The translations under genes were made by a program, and so were the position numbers. Of a stretch of DNA of 64,000 nucleotides, positions 1 through 8,704 are shown piece after piece. The notes beneath the pieces are model-generated. The model saw nothing but the letters and a program-made list of their open reading frames with translations. It did not search any database and had not been told where the DNA came from. Source of the stretch: JAFALK01 sp036500605. GTDB taxonomy: Bacteria > Pseudomonadota > Gammaproteobacteria > Burkholderiales > Burkholderiaceae_C. How positions within the stretch are numbered: the stretch's first letter is position 1; the number at the start of each line of letters is the position of its first letter. The stretch lies in contig DASYBU010000021.1 in the NCBI GenBank assembly GCA_036500605.1, forward strand, positions 124,001 to 188,000, read 5' to 3'.

Positions 1-1023
1 TACATCACCTACGGCCCGCTGGCCCTGGGCGGCACCGAGATCGTCTTTGAAGGCATCCCCACCTTCCCCGACGCGGGCCGCTTCTGGCAGATGATCGAGA
101 AGCACAAGGTCACGATCTTCTACACGGCGCCCACTGCCATCCGCTCGCTGATCAAGGCCGCCGAAGGCAACGAAGCCGTCCATCCCAAGCGTTATGACCT
201 GAGCAGCCTGCGCCTCCTCGGCTCGGTGGGCGAGCCGATCAACCCGGCCGCCTGGGAGTGGTATCACCTGCACATCGGCGGCGGCAAGTGCCCGATCGTC
301 GACACCTTCTGGCAGACCGAAACCGGCGGCCACATGATCACGCCGCTGCCCGGCGCCACGACGCTCGTGCCCGGCTCCTGCACGCTGCCCTTCCCCGGCA
401 TTGCGGCCGCCATCGTTGACGAAATGGGCCATGACGTCCCCAACGGCCAAGGCGGCATTCTCGTCGTCAAGAAGCCCTGGCCCAGCATGATCCGCAACAT
501 CTGGGGCGACCCGGAGCGCTTCAAGAAGAGCTACTACCCCGCTGAACTCAAGGGTTACTACCTCGCGGGCGACGGCGCGATCCGCGACGTCAAGACGGGC
601 TATTTCACGATCACGGGTCGTATCGATGACGTGCTGAACGTTTCGGGCCACCGCATGGGCACGATGGAAATTGAATCGGCCCTGGTGAGTTGCACGGAAC
701 TGGTGGCTGAAGCCGCTGTGGTCGGCCGTCCGGACGACACCACCGGCGAGGCCATCTGCGCGTTCGTCGTGCTGAAGCGCCCTCGCCCAACCGGCGACGA
801 AGCCAAGGCGATTGCCAAGCAGTTGCGCGATTGGGTCGCCAAGGAGATCGGGCCGATTGCCAAGCCCAAGGACATCCGCTTTGGTGACAACCTGCCGAAG
901 ACACGCTCGGGGAAGATCATGCGTCGACTGCTGCGGTCGATTGCGAAGGGGGAGGCGATTACGCAGGATACGTCGACACTAGAGAATCCGGCGATCCTGG
1001 ATCAGTTGGCTGAGGCCAATTGA
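1..1023 (+). CDS. acs: acetyl-CoA synthetase, C-terminal part (cut by window start)
   Basis: AMP-forming acetate:CoA ligase, which activates acetate to acetyl-CoA through acetyl-AMP. The reading frame is open from base 1, so the 5' part (about half of a family of roughly 650 residues) lies outside the window; 340 residues are visible. The adenylate-binding motif DTFWQTETGGHM begins at visible residue 101. The hinge and C-terminal lid follow with GRIDDVLNVSGHRMG near residue 205. Near the end, KTRSGKIMRRLLR contains the conserved lysine (visible residue 305) that is the usual acetylation/active-site residue of this family. The ATP/CoA motifs visible here are intact, so the enzyme is probably functional. 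A GC-rich hairpin follows the stop codon. Confidence 0.95.
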   Translation, partial: YITYGPLALGGTEIVFEGIPTFPDAGRFWQMIEKHKVTIFYTAPTAIRSLIKAAEGNEAVHPKRYDLSSLRLLGSVGEPINPAAWEWYHLHIGGGKCPIVDTFWQTETGGHMITPLPGATTLVPGSCTLPFPGIAAAIVDEMGHDVPNGQGGILVVKKPWPSMIRNIWGDPERFKKSYYPAELKGYYLAGDGAIRDVKTGYFTITGRIDDVLNVSGHRMGTMEIESALVSCTELVAEAAVVGRPDDTTGEAICAFVVLKRPRPTGDEAKAIAKQLRDWVAKEIGPIAKPKDIRFGDNLPKTRSGKIMRRLLRSIAKGEAITQDTSTLENPAILDQLAEAN

Positions 1024-1030
1024 TCCAGGA

Positions 1031-1052
1031 CGGGCCAGCCTCAGCTGGCCCG
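1031..1052 (+). terminator. hairpin after acs
   Basis: Perfect 9-bp stem CGGGCCAGC / GCTGGCCCG with a 4-nt loop, starting 8 nt after the acs stop. No real T-run follows, so it may be a weak intrinsic terminator or an mRNA-stabilising hairpin. It also lies downstream of the convergent gene that ends at 1082. Confidence 0.5.
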
Positions 1053-1081
1053 CTCCGCTTTACGGCACTGGGGATCCAATG

Positions 1082-1378
1082 CTAGCCATGCAAGGCTTTC
1101 ACCGCCATCCTCGGCTCCGTCGCCACGATCTTGAGCAAGGCGGCTGCTGGCCCCGTCGGGCTGCGCCGATGCTGCTCCCAGTTCTGCAGCGTCTTCACGC
1201 TCACTCGCATCAGCTGCGCGAACTCGCTCTGCGTCAGGCCCGTCTGCTCGCGCACGGCCTTGGCGTCGGGCATGCTGAGTTCGAACCGACGTGACGGCTT
1301 GGCGCGCCCCTTCGCAATCGCCTGAGCCTCTTGCAGGCTACCTACCAAGTCCGCAAACAACGCCTTGTCCATGCTCAC
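1082..1378 (-). CDS. HTH (XRE/HigA-like) antitoxin-type regulator
   Basis: A 98-residue protein with a GTG start. Its C-terminal half is a helix-turn-helix of the XRE type (LTQSEFAQLMRVSVKTLQNW), the arrangement seen in HigA/NadS-type antitoxins, which bind their own promoter and neutralise a RelE/HigB-like toxin. No complete toxin gene is next to it. The start overlaps (GTGA) the stop codon of a short upstream open frame that reads ASDKETAILRDLVKEL and is otherwise buried in the 3' end of the HupE gene. That frame could be the tail of a lost partner. The HTH call is solid; the antitoxin role is inferred from size and architecture. Confidence 0.75.
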   Translation of the reverse strand: MSMDKALFADLVGSLQEAQAIAKGRAKPSRRFELSMPDAKAVREQTGLTQSEFAQLMRVSVKTLQNWEQHRRSPTGPAAALLKIVATEPRMAVKALHG

Positions 1379-1430
1379 AACTCCTTGACCAGATCCCGCA
1401 GGATCGCCGTTTCCTTGTCACTAGCCGCAA

Positions 1431-2006
1431 TCAAAACAGCGTCAGGCTCACCAACCAAACCCCGGCCAGTGCGCTCGCGAAACCCAGACCCCGAAGGATC
1501 CTGCCGCCGGCGTCTCGCTTGAGCAGCCCGTGCGCCCCAAAAGCGCCAATCAAATGCAGCGTTGCCGTCGTCGCCAGGAACCCAGCCACGTAGCCCAGCT
1601 TGTCCTCCATCACCGGCATCTCATAGCCATGCGCGTAGCCATGAAAGCAGCCGAACAGGCCGACGCCGGCTGAAGCGATGGCCACGGGAAACGTCTGCGC
1701 CAGGCCGATGGCCAGGCCGAGCAGGACGACCGAAGCCGCCACGCCGATCTCGATCCACGGCAGCTCGATCTGCTCGAAGCCCGCCAGTCCGCCGAGCAGC
1801 ATGCAGCCCACGAAAGCGCTGGGCACGATCCAGATCGCGCGGCCGCCGATCTGGCAGCTCCAGGCGCCGACGGCGACCATGGCGAGGAAGTGATCGATGC
1901 CGGTCAGCGGATGGAGCCAGCCCGCGGCGCTGCCCGCATGAGCCCAAGCCGCTTGCGTACCCATCCCCGCCAACAAGAGCAAGGCGCGCTGGCAAACCCA
2001 CTTCAT
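1431..2006 (-). CDS. HupE/UreJ-family membrane protein
   Basis: A 191-residue multi-spanning inner membrane protein. It begins with a signal-like segment (KWVCQRALLLLAGMG), then shows the family motifs HPLTGIDHFLAM near residue 30 and FGCFHGYAHGYE near residue 120. The conserved His/Asp/Glu residues there are thought to bind Ni2+ or another metal in secondary transporters of this family. The start at 2006 is chosen because its ATG overlaps the TGA of the upstream DUF4198 gene by one base; a longer in-frame extension lacks support. It is the last gene of the DUF4331-DUF4198-HupE cluster. No hydrogenase or urease genes are nearby, so the substrate is unknown. Confidence 0.8.
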   Translation of the reverse strand: MKWVCQRALLLLAGMGTQAAWAHAGSAAGWLHPLTGIDHFLAMVAVGAWSCQIGGRAIWIVPSAFVGCMLLGGLAGFEQIELPWIEIGVAASVVLLGLAIGLAQTFPVAIASAGVGLFGCFHGYAHGYEMPVMEDKLGYVAGFLATTATLHLIGAFGAHGLLKRDAGGRILRGLGFASALAGVWLVSLTLF

Positions 2007-2809
2007 CAGCGCGGCACGCTCAAAGTCAGCGAGGCCCACAAGCTCTCCCAATCGACGCTGCTGTCTTGGGCGGGCAGCATGTGCACCGCATTGAAAAGCC
2101 ACAGTCCCTTGCGCGGCAACGCGAAGAACACCTTGCCGTTCTGGTCCGAAACGGCGCTCAGCTCCACGGGCGGATCGGCCTTGAGCTGTGCCTTCACCAA
2201 GGCACCGGCCAAGGGCTGGCCGTTGAAAATCAGCTGGACTGCAAACTTCCCGCCGTTCCCGCTAACGATGAATCCAAGCGGATCGGTGAGCGGCACCAAC
2301 TCCAGCGGCAGACCGACGACGCGGCCATAACCCCGGCTGTTTTGATCCACCAGGATGATGCTCTTGGCACAGCGCGAAAAACTCTCGCGACCCGGCGTAT
2401 CGAGCAGTCCATGACGCTGCCGCAGCGCGAGCACCTCGTTCAGCCCTTCCTCCTGAAGATACTGGTTGAACTCCGCGCCCGAAAGCTCAAGACGCGCAGG
2501 GTTGGTCCGCAGCGCCACCAACGTCGCACCGGCCGCGCGCGTGCGCAGATGGCCGACAGCCAGCGTTCCATCACGACCTTCAACGCTCATCGTACCCACG
2601 GCATCGTGCGCCTCAAACGAAGCGACCAAGTGCGGCAAGCGTGCCGTCTGAACACCGGGCCAGTTCGGCCCGATGCGCAACTCGAACACGACCGCATCAC
2701 CGGTCTTCGCTTCGGCCTCATGCGGCACCAGCCAGAACTCGTGAGCATCCGCGCTAACGCCGAAGATCAGCGCCACAACAGCGCCGATCCAGATCGAGAT
2801 CAGCCGCAT
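2006..2809 (-). CDS. DUF4198 periplasmic protein
   Basis: A 267-residue exported protein with an N-terminal signal peptide ending near SADA, followed by HEFWLVP, the hallmark start of mature DUF4198 domains. Members of the family are periplasmic, beta-rich and often encoded beside nickel/cobalt or HupE-type transporters. The C-terminal half (residues about 165-260) resembles the Ig-like module of the family, ending in an ALPRKGLWLFNAVHM segment with conserved aromatics. It overlaps HupE by one base and follows the DUF4331 gene by only 2 nt, so the three are almost certainly co-transcribed. The role is inferred to be metal or ligand handling with HupE; no catalytic residues are evident. Confidence 0.75.
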   Translation of the reverse strand: MRLISIWIGAVVALIFGVSADAHEFWLVPHEAEAKTGDAVVFELRIGPNWPGVQTARLPHLVASFEAHDAVGTMSVEGRDGTLAVGHLRTRAAGATLVALRTNPARLELSGAEFNQYLQEEGLNEVLALRQRHGLLDTPGRESFSRCAKSIILVDQNSRGYGRVVGLPLELVPLTDPLGFIVSGNGGKFAVQLIFNGQPLAGALVKAQLKADPPVELSAVSDQNGKVFFALPRKGLWLFNAVHMLPAQDSSVDWESLWASLTLSVPR

Positions 2810-2811
2810 GC

Positions 2812-3882
2812 CTACTTCAGTTCCACCGGCATGACGTAGGGAAACTCGGCCGTGTAGAGCTTGGGGTTGGCGATGGCCTGATCGGTGGGTGCGCCGATCA
2901 GCAGCGTCAGCATCGCGCTCATGGCGTCGTCGTCCAGCGCGCGGCCATTGCGTCGGGTATTGGAGAACTCGGCCTTGCTGCCGATCTTGTAGCTCAGCAC
3001 GTCAGGCATCAGCATGCGCGCTACCTTGTCGCCGTAGGCCAACGGGTCCGCTTGCGATTTGGCCAGCGTCGAGGCGCGCGTGGCGCTGGCCGCCACGATG
3101 TTGCGCAGATCGTCGTCCATGCCGGGGCGGCTGCGGTCATGTTCGGTCTTGAGCGATTCCATCGCATAGAGCATCGCGTGCGAGAACAGCGGGTTGGCCG
3201 AATACTGCACCTGCGTCCAGTGGCCGGCCGCATCCTTCAGCGCCGTGGTCATGAAGACTTTCACGTCGGTGCCCAGCAGGCTGTTGGGCACTTCCACGAC
3301 GATGGCGCCGGCCGAGCGGCCATTGAAGATGTTCGCGCCTTGCACGGACTTCCAGACGCCGGGCTCGAAGATGCCTTTCTCGAGCTGGTCGCGAAAAACA
3401 TGCAGGCCCGGCGAGTTGCCGTAGAAGGGATCCTTGATCGCGCCGGCCCAGACCTTGATGCCGTCGAAGGAAGCGCCCTCCTTGTTGCCGATGGCGACGG
3501 AGCCGATCTTGCGACCCATCGCACCGACCGCACCGTTGGCCTCGTCCAGTTCGTAGACGGAAAACTGATCGGCGCTGAAGGCCAGGCTGAAGGTGTAGCC
3601 CGCCTTGATGCCCGCATCCTTGGCGACATGGATGTTGTAGAGCGCATCCTGCGCAAACACGCCGCCGGGGCCCGCCTTGGGCGCAGAGTTCACCGTCATC
3701 ACGAAGGCTGTATAGCCAGGGCGCGAGGACTGGAACACGAAGTTGTCCAGCTGGTTGAGCGCCGTCTGCTTGAGCACGATGGCGGTTTCAAAGTGGTGGC
3801 TGGCAAACGCTGGCGTACACAGCAAAGCGGCTGCAGCGAGCGCCAGGCTTGCGAGAACTGGCGGCGAAAATCTCTTGATCAT
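2812..3882 (-). CDS. DUF4331 exported protein
   Basis: A 356-residue protein with a signal peptide (KRFSPPVLASLALAAAALL, cleavage after AFA), followed by SHHFETAIV at the mature N-terminus, typical of DUF4331. The family has no established function. Here it is the first gene of a three-gene unit with DUF4198 and HupE. The start at 3882 gives a clean signal peptide; the frame is open further upstream but that extension is hydrophilic. The only space for a promoter is the 143-bp gap before the end of dnaE. Confidence 0.75.
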   Translation of the reverse strand: MIKRFSPPVLASLALAAAALLCTPAFASHHFETAIVLKQTALNQLDNFVFQSSRPGYTAFVMTVNSAPKAGPGGVFAQDALYNIHVAKDAGIKAGYTFSLAFSADQFSVYELDEANGAVGAMGRKIGSVAIGNKEGASFDGIKVWAGAIKDPFYGNSPGLHVFRDQLEKGIFEPGVWKSVQGANIFNGRSAGAIVVEVPNSLLGTDVKVFMTTALKDAAGHWTQVQYSANPLFSHAMLYAMESLKTEHDRSRPGMDDDLRNIVAASATRASTLAKSQADPLAYGDKVARMLMPDVLSYKIGSKAEFSNTRRNGRALDDDAMSAMLTLLIGAPTDQAIANPKLYTAEFPYVMPVELK

Positions 3883-4025
3883 GTGAGTCGGCTCCGTTGG
3901 GTTGATCCGGTGTACGGCTGCACAGAGCACGCACACGTTCAAGCCATTCGAGTTCGACTCGCCCCCGCCGGCCTTGACTCATCACAACGCGGGGGGAGGT
4001 TCACGGAAATTACATCACTCGTCCA

Positions 4026-7000
4026 TCATTCATACATGACCTGGCCGAGCTTGCTCAAGCGCTCCAGGGCCTCGTCGCTGGGCCAGAAGCGGCTCTCCTC
4101 GCCGAGGTCCAGCCGGCACTCCGCCCCCGCTGCCATCCGGTGCAGCGTCTGCATCTTCAAGCCCTGCCGCAGCTTCACGCCATCGTCCGTGTCGACCTCA
4201 CGCGCCGGCCACTGCTTGATCACATCGCCCAGCGGCGGCACATGACCGTTCACCGCGACCTGGAAGTAACGCCCAAACCGAGCGCGTGCTGCGGGCAGAT
4301 CAGAAATCGATTCGACCGTCAGCCGCAAGCCGCCCGAGAAACGGTCGTCGCGGACCTTGCCGCTGATGATCACGAGCTCGTCGTCCTTCAGCGTGTCCTT
4401 GTTGGCGTTGAGCAGCTCCTCGTTCGCCACGGCCTCGATCTGGCCGGTCTTGTCGTCGAGCTTGAAGATGCCGACGCGGCCGCGTTGGCCGTTGATGACG
4501 CGCAGGTCGCCGACGATGCCGGCCACCAGCACAGGCTCGCGGCTGTCGGCCAGCTCGCCCACGCGGCGCTTGACCATGCGGCGCACTTCCTCGGCGCTCT
4601 GGTCGAACATGTGGCCCGAGAGGTAGAAGCCGATCGCGGTCTTCTCCATCGAGAGGCGTTCCTTGATGCTCCACGTCGCGGCTTCAACGAGCGGTGGCTC
4701 GGCGCTCGCGCTGGCGTGCGAATCGGCAAAGTCAAAGAGGCCGCCCTGGTCCGCATCGGCGTCGAGCTTGTCTGCATAGGTGTAGCCCAGCGCCACGCTG
4801 GCGAGCAGGCGCGAACGCTCCGGTTCCAGCGGATCGAAGGCGCCGGCCTTGATCAGCGCCTCGACCACGCGCTTGTTGACCGCCTTGCGATCCACGCGAG
4901 CGCAGAAGTCGAAGAAGCTCTTGAACTTGCCGCCCTCTTCGCGCGCCCGCACGATCGCCTCGATCGCACCCTGGCCCGTGCCCTTGATCGCGCCGAGGCC
5001 GTAGTTGACCAACTTGTCGCCTAACGGTTCAAACCGATAGACACCGAGGTTCACATCGGGCGGCTGGAACTCGACGTTGAAGAGCTTGGCATCGTTGAGC
5101 AGCACCTTGAGCTTGTCGGTGTCGCCCATTTCGATGGTCATGTTCGCGGCGAAGAACTCGGCCGTGAAATGCACCTTGAGCCAGGCCGTGTGATAGGCCA
5201 GCAGCGAGTAAGCGGCCGCGTGCGACTTGTTGAAGCCGTAGCCCGCGAACTTCTCCATCAGGTCGAAGACTTCGTCGGCCTTCTCGGTATTGATGCCCTT
5301 CTCGGCCGCACCCTTGCGGAAGATCTCGCGGTGCTCGGCCATCTCCTCGGCCTTCTTCTTGCCCATCGCGCGGCGCAGCATGTCGGCGCCGCCCAGCGAG
5401 TAGCCGCCCAGCACCTGCGCGGTCTGCATCACCTGCTCCTGGTAGACCATGATGCCGTAGGTCTCGGACAGCACGGCCTCGGTCAGCGGATGCGGATACT
5501 CGACCTGCTCGCGGCCGTGCTTGCGCGCCACGAAGGTCGGGATCAGGTCCATCGGGCCCGGTCGGTACAAGGCGTTCAGCGCGATCAGGTCTTCCAGGCG
5601 CGACGGCTTGGCATCGCGCAGCATCTTCTGCATGCCGGTCGATTCAAACTGGAACACGCTCTCGGTCAGGCCGTCGGAGAACAGCTTGTAGACGCGGCGG
5701 TCATCGAGCGGGATGGTCTCGAAATTGAAATTCTTCTGCGCGGGATGGCGGGCGACGATGAAGTCCTTGGCCATCTCCAGGATGGTCAGCGTGGCCAGGC
5801 CCAAGAAGTCGAACTTCACGAGGCCGATGGCCTCGACGTCGTCCTTGTCGTACTGGCTCACCGCGCTGGTCGAACCGGGCTGCTGGTACTGCGGACAGAA
5901 ATCGGTGATCTTGCCCGGCGCGATCAGCACGCCGCCGGCGTGCATGCCGATCGAGCGCACGGTGCCTTCCACGCGCGCGGCCAGCGCGAGCATCTCGGCG
6001 ATTTCTTCGCTTTCCTTTTCGCGCTCACCGATCTCGGGCGATTCCAGCCGCGCGTAGATCAGCTTGTCGCCCGGATCGGCCGGCGGGATGGCCAGCGTGA
6101 CCTGCTTGCCGGGCGGCGCGGGGATCAGCTTGGCGATCGCGTCGACCTGCCCGAAGCCCAGCCCCAGCACGCGGCCGATGTCGCGCAGCGCGCCCTTGGC
6201 GGCCATCGTGCCGAAGGTGGCAATCTGGCTCACGGCCGGGCGGCCGTACTTGTCCTTCACGTAGTCGATCACGCGGTCGCGATTGCCCTGGCAGAAGTCG
6301 ATGTCGAAGTCGGGCATCGAGACGCGCTCGGGATTCAGGAAACGCTCGAACAGCAGGTTGTAGGCGAGCGGGTCCAGATCGGTGATCGACAGCACGTAGG
6401 CCACCAGCGAGCCGGCACCCGAACCCCGGCCCGGCCCGACCGGGCAGCCGTTCGCCTTGGCCCAGCGGATGAAGTCCGACACGATCAGGAAGTAGCCGGG
6501 GAAGCCCATCTTGATGATGGTCAACAGCTCGAATTCAAGTCGCTCGGCATAACGCGGACGTTCGGCGTCACGCTTGGCCGCATCGGGGAACAGCAGCACG
6601 AGGCGCTGCTCCAGGCCCTCGACGCTGAGCTGGCGGAAGTACTGCTCCATCGGCATCGGCGTGCCGTCGTCCTGGATCGGCGTCGGGAAGTCGGGCAGTT
6701 GCGGCTTGCCCAGCACCAGCGAGAGGCTGCAGCGGCGCGCGATCTCGACCGTGTTGGCGATCGCGCTGGGCACGTCGGCAAACAGCTTCTCCATCTCGGC
6801 CTGCGAGCGGAAATACTGGCCCGGCGAGAAGCGGCGCACCCGCTTGGGGTTGGCCAGCGTCTCGCCATCGGCCACGCAGATGCGCGCCTCGTGCGAATCA
6901 AAGTCGCCTTCGGTCAGGAACTGCACGGGATGGGTGGCAACCACGGGCAATTGCAGCTCGGCCGCTAACGCCACACTTGCTTGGACAAGCGGCTCATGCC

Positions 7001-7520
7001 CCGGCAGGCCGGCGCGTTGCAGTTCGATATAAAAACGCTGCGGGAAAATGGCGCTCAGGCGCTGCGCCACGGCGCGTGCGCGCACGCCGTCGCTGCTGCG
7101 CAAGGCCTGGCCCAGCAGGCCGAATTCGGCGCCCGAGAGGCAGATCAGCCCTTCGCCGAGCTCCTCCAGCCATTCCCACTTCAGGCAGGCCTGGTTGCGG
7201 ACCACATTGGTGATCCAGGCCCGCGAGAGCAGCTCGCACAGGTTCAGATAGCCCTGCGTGTTCTGCACCAGCAGCAGCAGGCGCGAGGGGTTCTTGTCGG
7301 AGCCTTCGGGCTCAAGCCAGCAATCGGCGCCGATGACGGGCTTGACGCCCTTCTTGCGGCAGGCGCTGTAGAACTTGATCGCGCCAAACAGATTGGCCAG
7401 GTCGGTGATGGCCAGGGCGACCTGCCCATCCTTGGCGGCAGCAGCGGCCGCGTCGTCGGTTCGGAGGGTGCCGTCAACGACGGAATATTCGGTGTGGGTG
7501 CGCAGGTGAACAAAAGCCAT
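4026..7520 (-). CDS. dnaE: DNA polymerase III alpha subunit
   Basis: Replicative DNA polymerase catalytic subunit. At 1164 residues it is essentially the length of the E. coli protein (1160). The N-terminal PHP domain opens with FVHLRTHTEYS. The catalytic palm carries the paired aspartates in PDFDIDFCQGNRDR near residue 403, and the fingers motif GPGRGSGAGSLVAY lies just upstream. A C-terminal OB fold (LVAGIVGDLRVINGQRGR) begins near residue 990 and a tau-binding tail follows. All core motifs look intact. It is divergent from the cyclophilin gene at 7573, sharing a 52-bp intergenic space. Confidence 0.97.
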   Translation of the reverse strand: MAFVHLRTHTEYSVVDGTLRTDDAAAAAAKDGQVALAITDLANLFGAIKFYSACRKKGVKPVIGADCWLEPEGSDKNPSRLLLLVQNTQGYLNLCELLSRAWITNVVRNQACLKWEWLEELGEGLICLSGAEFGLLGQALRSSDGVRARAVAQRLSAIFPQRFYIELQRAGLPGHEPLVQASVALAAELQLPVVATHPVQFLTEGDFDSHEARICVADGETLANPKRVRRFSPGQYFRSQAEMEKLFADVPSAIANTVEIARRCSLSLVLGKPQLPDFPTPIQDDGTPMPMEQYFRQLSVEGLEQRLVLLFPDAAKRDAERPRYAERLEFELLTIIKMGFPGYFLIVSDFIRWAKANGCPVGPGRGSGAGSLVAYVLSITDLDPLAYNLLFERFLNPERVSMPDFDIDFCQGNRDRVIDYVKDKYGRPAVSQIATFGTMAAKGALRDIGRVLGLGFGQVDAIAKLIPAPPGKQVTLAIPPADPGDKLIYARLESPEIGEREKESEEIAEMLALAARVEGTVRSIGMHAGGVLIAPGKITDFCPQYQQPGSTSAVSQYDKDDVEAIGLVKFDFLGLATLTILEMAKDFIVARHPAQKNFNFETIPLDDRRVYKLFSDGLTESVFQFESTGMQKMLRDAKPSRLEDLIALNALYRPGPMDLIPTFVARKHGREQVEYPHPLTEAVLSETYGIMVYQEQVMQTAQVLGGYSLGGADMLRRAMGKKKAEEMAEHREIFRKGAAEKGINTEKADEVFDLMEKFAGYGFNKSHAAAYSLLAYHTAWLKVHFTAEFFAANMTIEMGDTDKLKVLLNDAKLFNVEFQPPDVNLGVYRFEPLGDKLVNYGLGAIKGTGQGAIEAIVRAREEGGKFKSFFDFCARVDRKAVNKRVVEALIKAGAFDPLEPERSRLLASVALGYTYADKLDADADQGGLFDFADSHASASAEPPLVEAATWSIKERLSMEKTAIGFYLSGHMFDQSAEEVRRMVKRRVGELADSREPVLVAGIVGDLRVINGQRGRVGIFKLDDKTGQIEAVANEELLNANKDTLKDDELVIISGKVRDDRFSGGLRLTVESISDLPAARARFGRYFQVAVNGHVPPLGDVIKQWPAREVDTDDGVKLRQGLKMQTLHRMAAGAECRLDLGEESRFWPSDEALERLSKLGQVMYE

Positions 7521-7572
7521 TCATGGATTGTAGGGAGGCCGTTATCCTTGCCGCACTTTGGAGACCTACAAG

Positions 7573-8499
7573 ATGCGCAAATCGCTCCCCTTTTTGCTGG
7601 CCGCCTGCTTGATCGCGAGCCCGGCTTTCGCTGCCAAAAAGACCAAATCCGCCGCCAAGGCGCCCGTCAAGACCTCGGCCGAAATCCTGGCCGCCGCGCC
7701 CGAGAGCGACTGGCGCAATCTCGACCCCAACAACACCGTGATCATGACGCTCGCCCAGGGCCCTGTGATCATCGAGTTGGCGCCGCGCTTTGCGCCCGAA
7801 CACGTGGCCAATATCCGCGCGCTGGCCCACGGCGGCTTCTTCGATGGCCTGTCCATCGTGCGTGTTCAGGACAACTTCGTCACCCAATGGGGCGACCCGA
7901 ACAGCGACGACCCCAAGCTGGCCAAGCCGCTCGGCGAGGGCGCCAAGCCGCACCTGCCGGCCGAGTTCTCGGTGCCCTTGAAGAGTGTGCGCCTGCGCAA
8001 GCTGCCCGATGTGGATGGCTGGGCTCCCCTAACGGGCTTCGTTGACGGCATGCCGGTGGCGGCCAATCCCAAGAAGGGCCAGGCCTGGTTGGCGCATTGC
8101 TACGGCATGGTCGGCGCGGGTCGAAGCGACAAGGAAGATTCCAGCACCGGCGCCGAGCTCTACGCCGTGATCGGCCATGCGCCGCGTGCGCTGGATCTGA
8201 ACATCACCGTGGTGGGCCGTGTGATCCAGGGCATCGAAAACCTGTCCGCCCTGCCCCGCGGCGGACAGAACATGGGTTTTTATGACAAGCCCGAGCAGCG
8301 CACCGGCATCCAGAGCGTGAAGCTGCTGGCCGACATCCCGGCGGCCGAGCGGCCGCAGCTGCAGGTGCTGCGCACCGATGGCAAGAGCTGGCCGGCCCTG
8401 CTGCAAGCACGCCGCCACCGCACCGGTTGGTACGTGCACCCCGCCGATCACATCGACATCTGCAGCGTCACCGTCCCGACGCGCCCCACACCGCAGTAA
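7573..8499 (+). CDS. periplasmic cyclophilin-type peptidyl-prolyl isomerase
   Basis: A 308-residue protein with a signal peptide (RKSLPFLLAACLIASPAFA) and a cyclophilin domain from about residue 50 (VIMTLAQGPVIIELAPRFAPEHVANIRAL). It is expected to catalyse cis-trans isomerisation of X-Pro bonds in exported proteins. The segment FFDGLSIVRVQDNFVTQWGDP matches the cyclophilin core (FYDGTxFHRVxxxFMxQGGDP), but Ser-Ile-Val replaces Thr-x-Phe-His and Trp-Gly replaces Gly-Gly. The active site is therefore divergent. The domain is longer than bacterial PpiA, with an extension after residue 200. The start at 7573 is preferred over one five codons upstream because it yields the signal peptide directly. 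Confidence 0.88.
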   Translation: MRKSLPFLLAACLIASPAFAAKKTKSAAKAPVKTSAEILAAAPESDWRNLDPNNTVIMTLAQGPVIIELAPRFAPEHVANIRALAHGGFFDGLSIVRVQDNFVTQWGDPNSDDPKLAKPLGEGAKPHLPAEFSVPLKSVRLRKLPDVDGWAPLTGFVDGMPVAANPKKGQAWLAHCYGMVGAGRSDKEDSSTGAELYAVIGHAPRALDLNITVVGRVIQGIENLSALPRGGQNMGFYDKPEQRTGIQSVKLLADIPAAERPQLQVLRTDGKSWPALLQARRHRTGWYVHPADHIDICSVTVPTRPTPQ

Positions 8500-8507
8500 A
8501 CCAGCCC

Positions 8508-8700
8508 GGTTTTCATCAGGTGCATCACGTTGATCCGTGTCTGTTCAATACATTTTTGAACATGGATATACAGGATGCACAGGATAAAACCCAAGCCCCA
8601 GATGCCTTTGTATTCATCCTGTGCATCCTGTATATCCATGTAGAAAATGCATTGAAGAACATGGATTGACGTGATGCACGTGATGCACGTGATGAATACC
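8508..8700. repeat. long palindromic intergenic repeat, copy 1
   Basis: A near-symmetrical element of about 190 bp between the cyclophilin gene and slyX. The inner arms, 8561-8585 and 8616-8640, are perfect 25-nt inverted repeats separated by 30 nt. Each begins CATGGAT and continues as two 9-nt units of type GNACAGGAT. Outside them the arms continue imperfectly (TTCAATnCATTTT). The outermost parts contain tandem 9-mers GTGATGCAC at 8671-8694 on the right and fewer units on the left. Related hairpins occur at 13.1 and 25.6 kb. No ORF is supported inside. Confidence 0.9.
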
Positions 8701-8704
8701 TAAC

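Noticed and set aside
1431..2006. HupE as part of a hydrogenase cluster
   Set aside because: No hydrogenase or maturation genes are visible; the family also contains stand-alone metal transporters.
5169..6968. 599-codon open frame on the plus strand opposite dnaE
   Set aside because: It lies entirely antisense to intact dnaE. Its composition (Ala/Arg/Gln/His-rich, no domain text) is what GC-rich coding DNA gives in the complementary frame.
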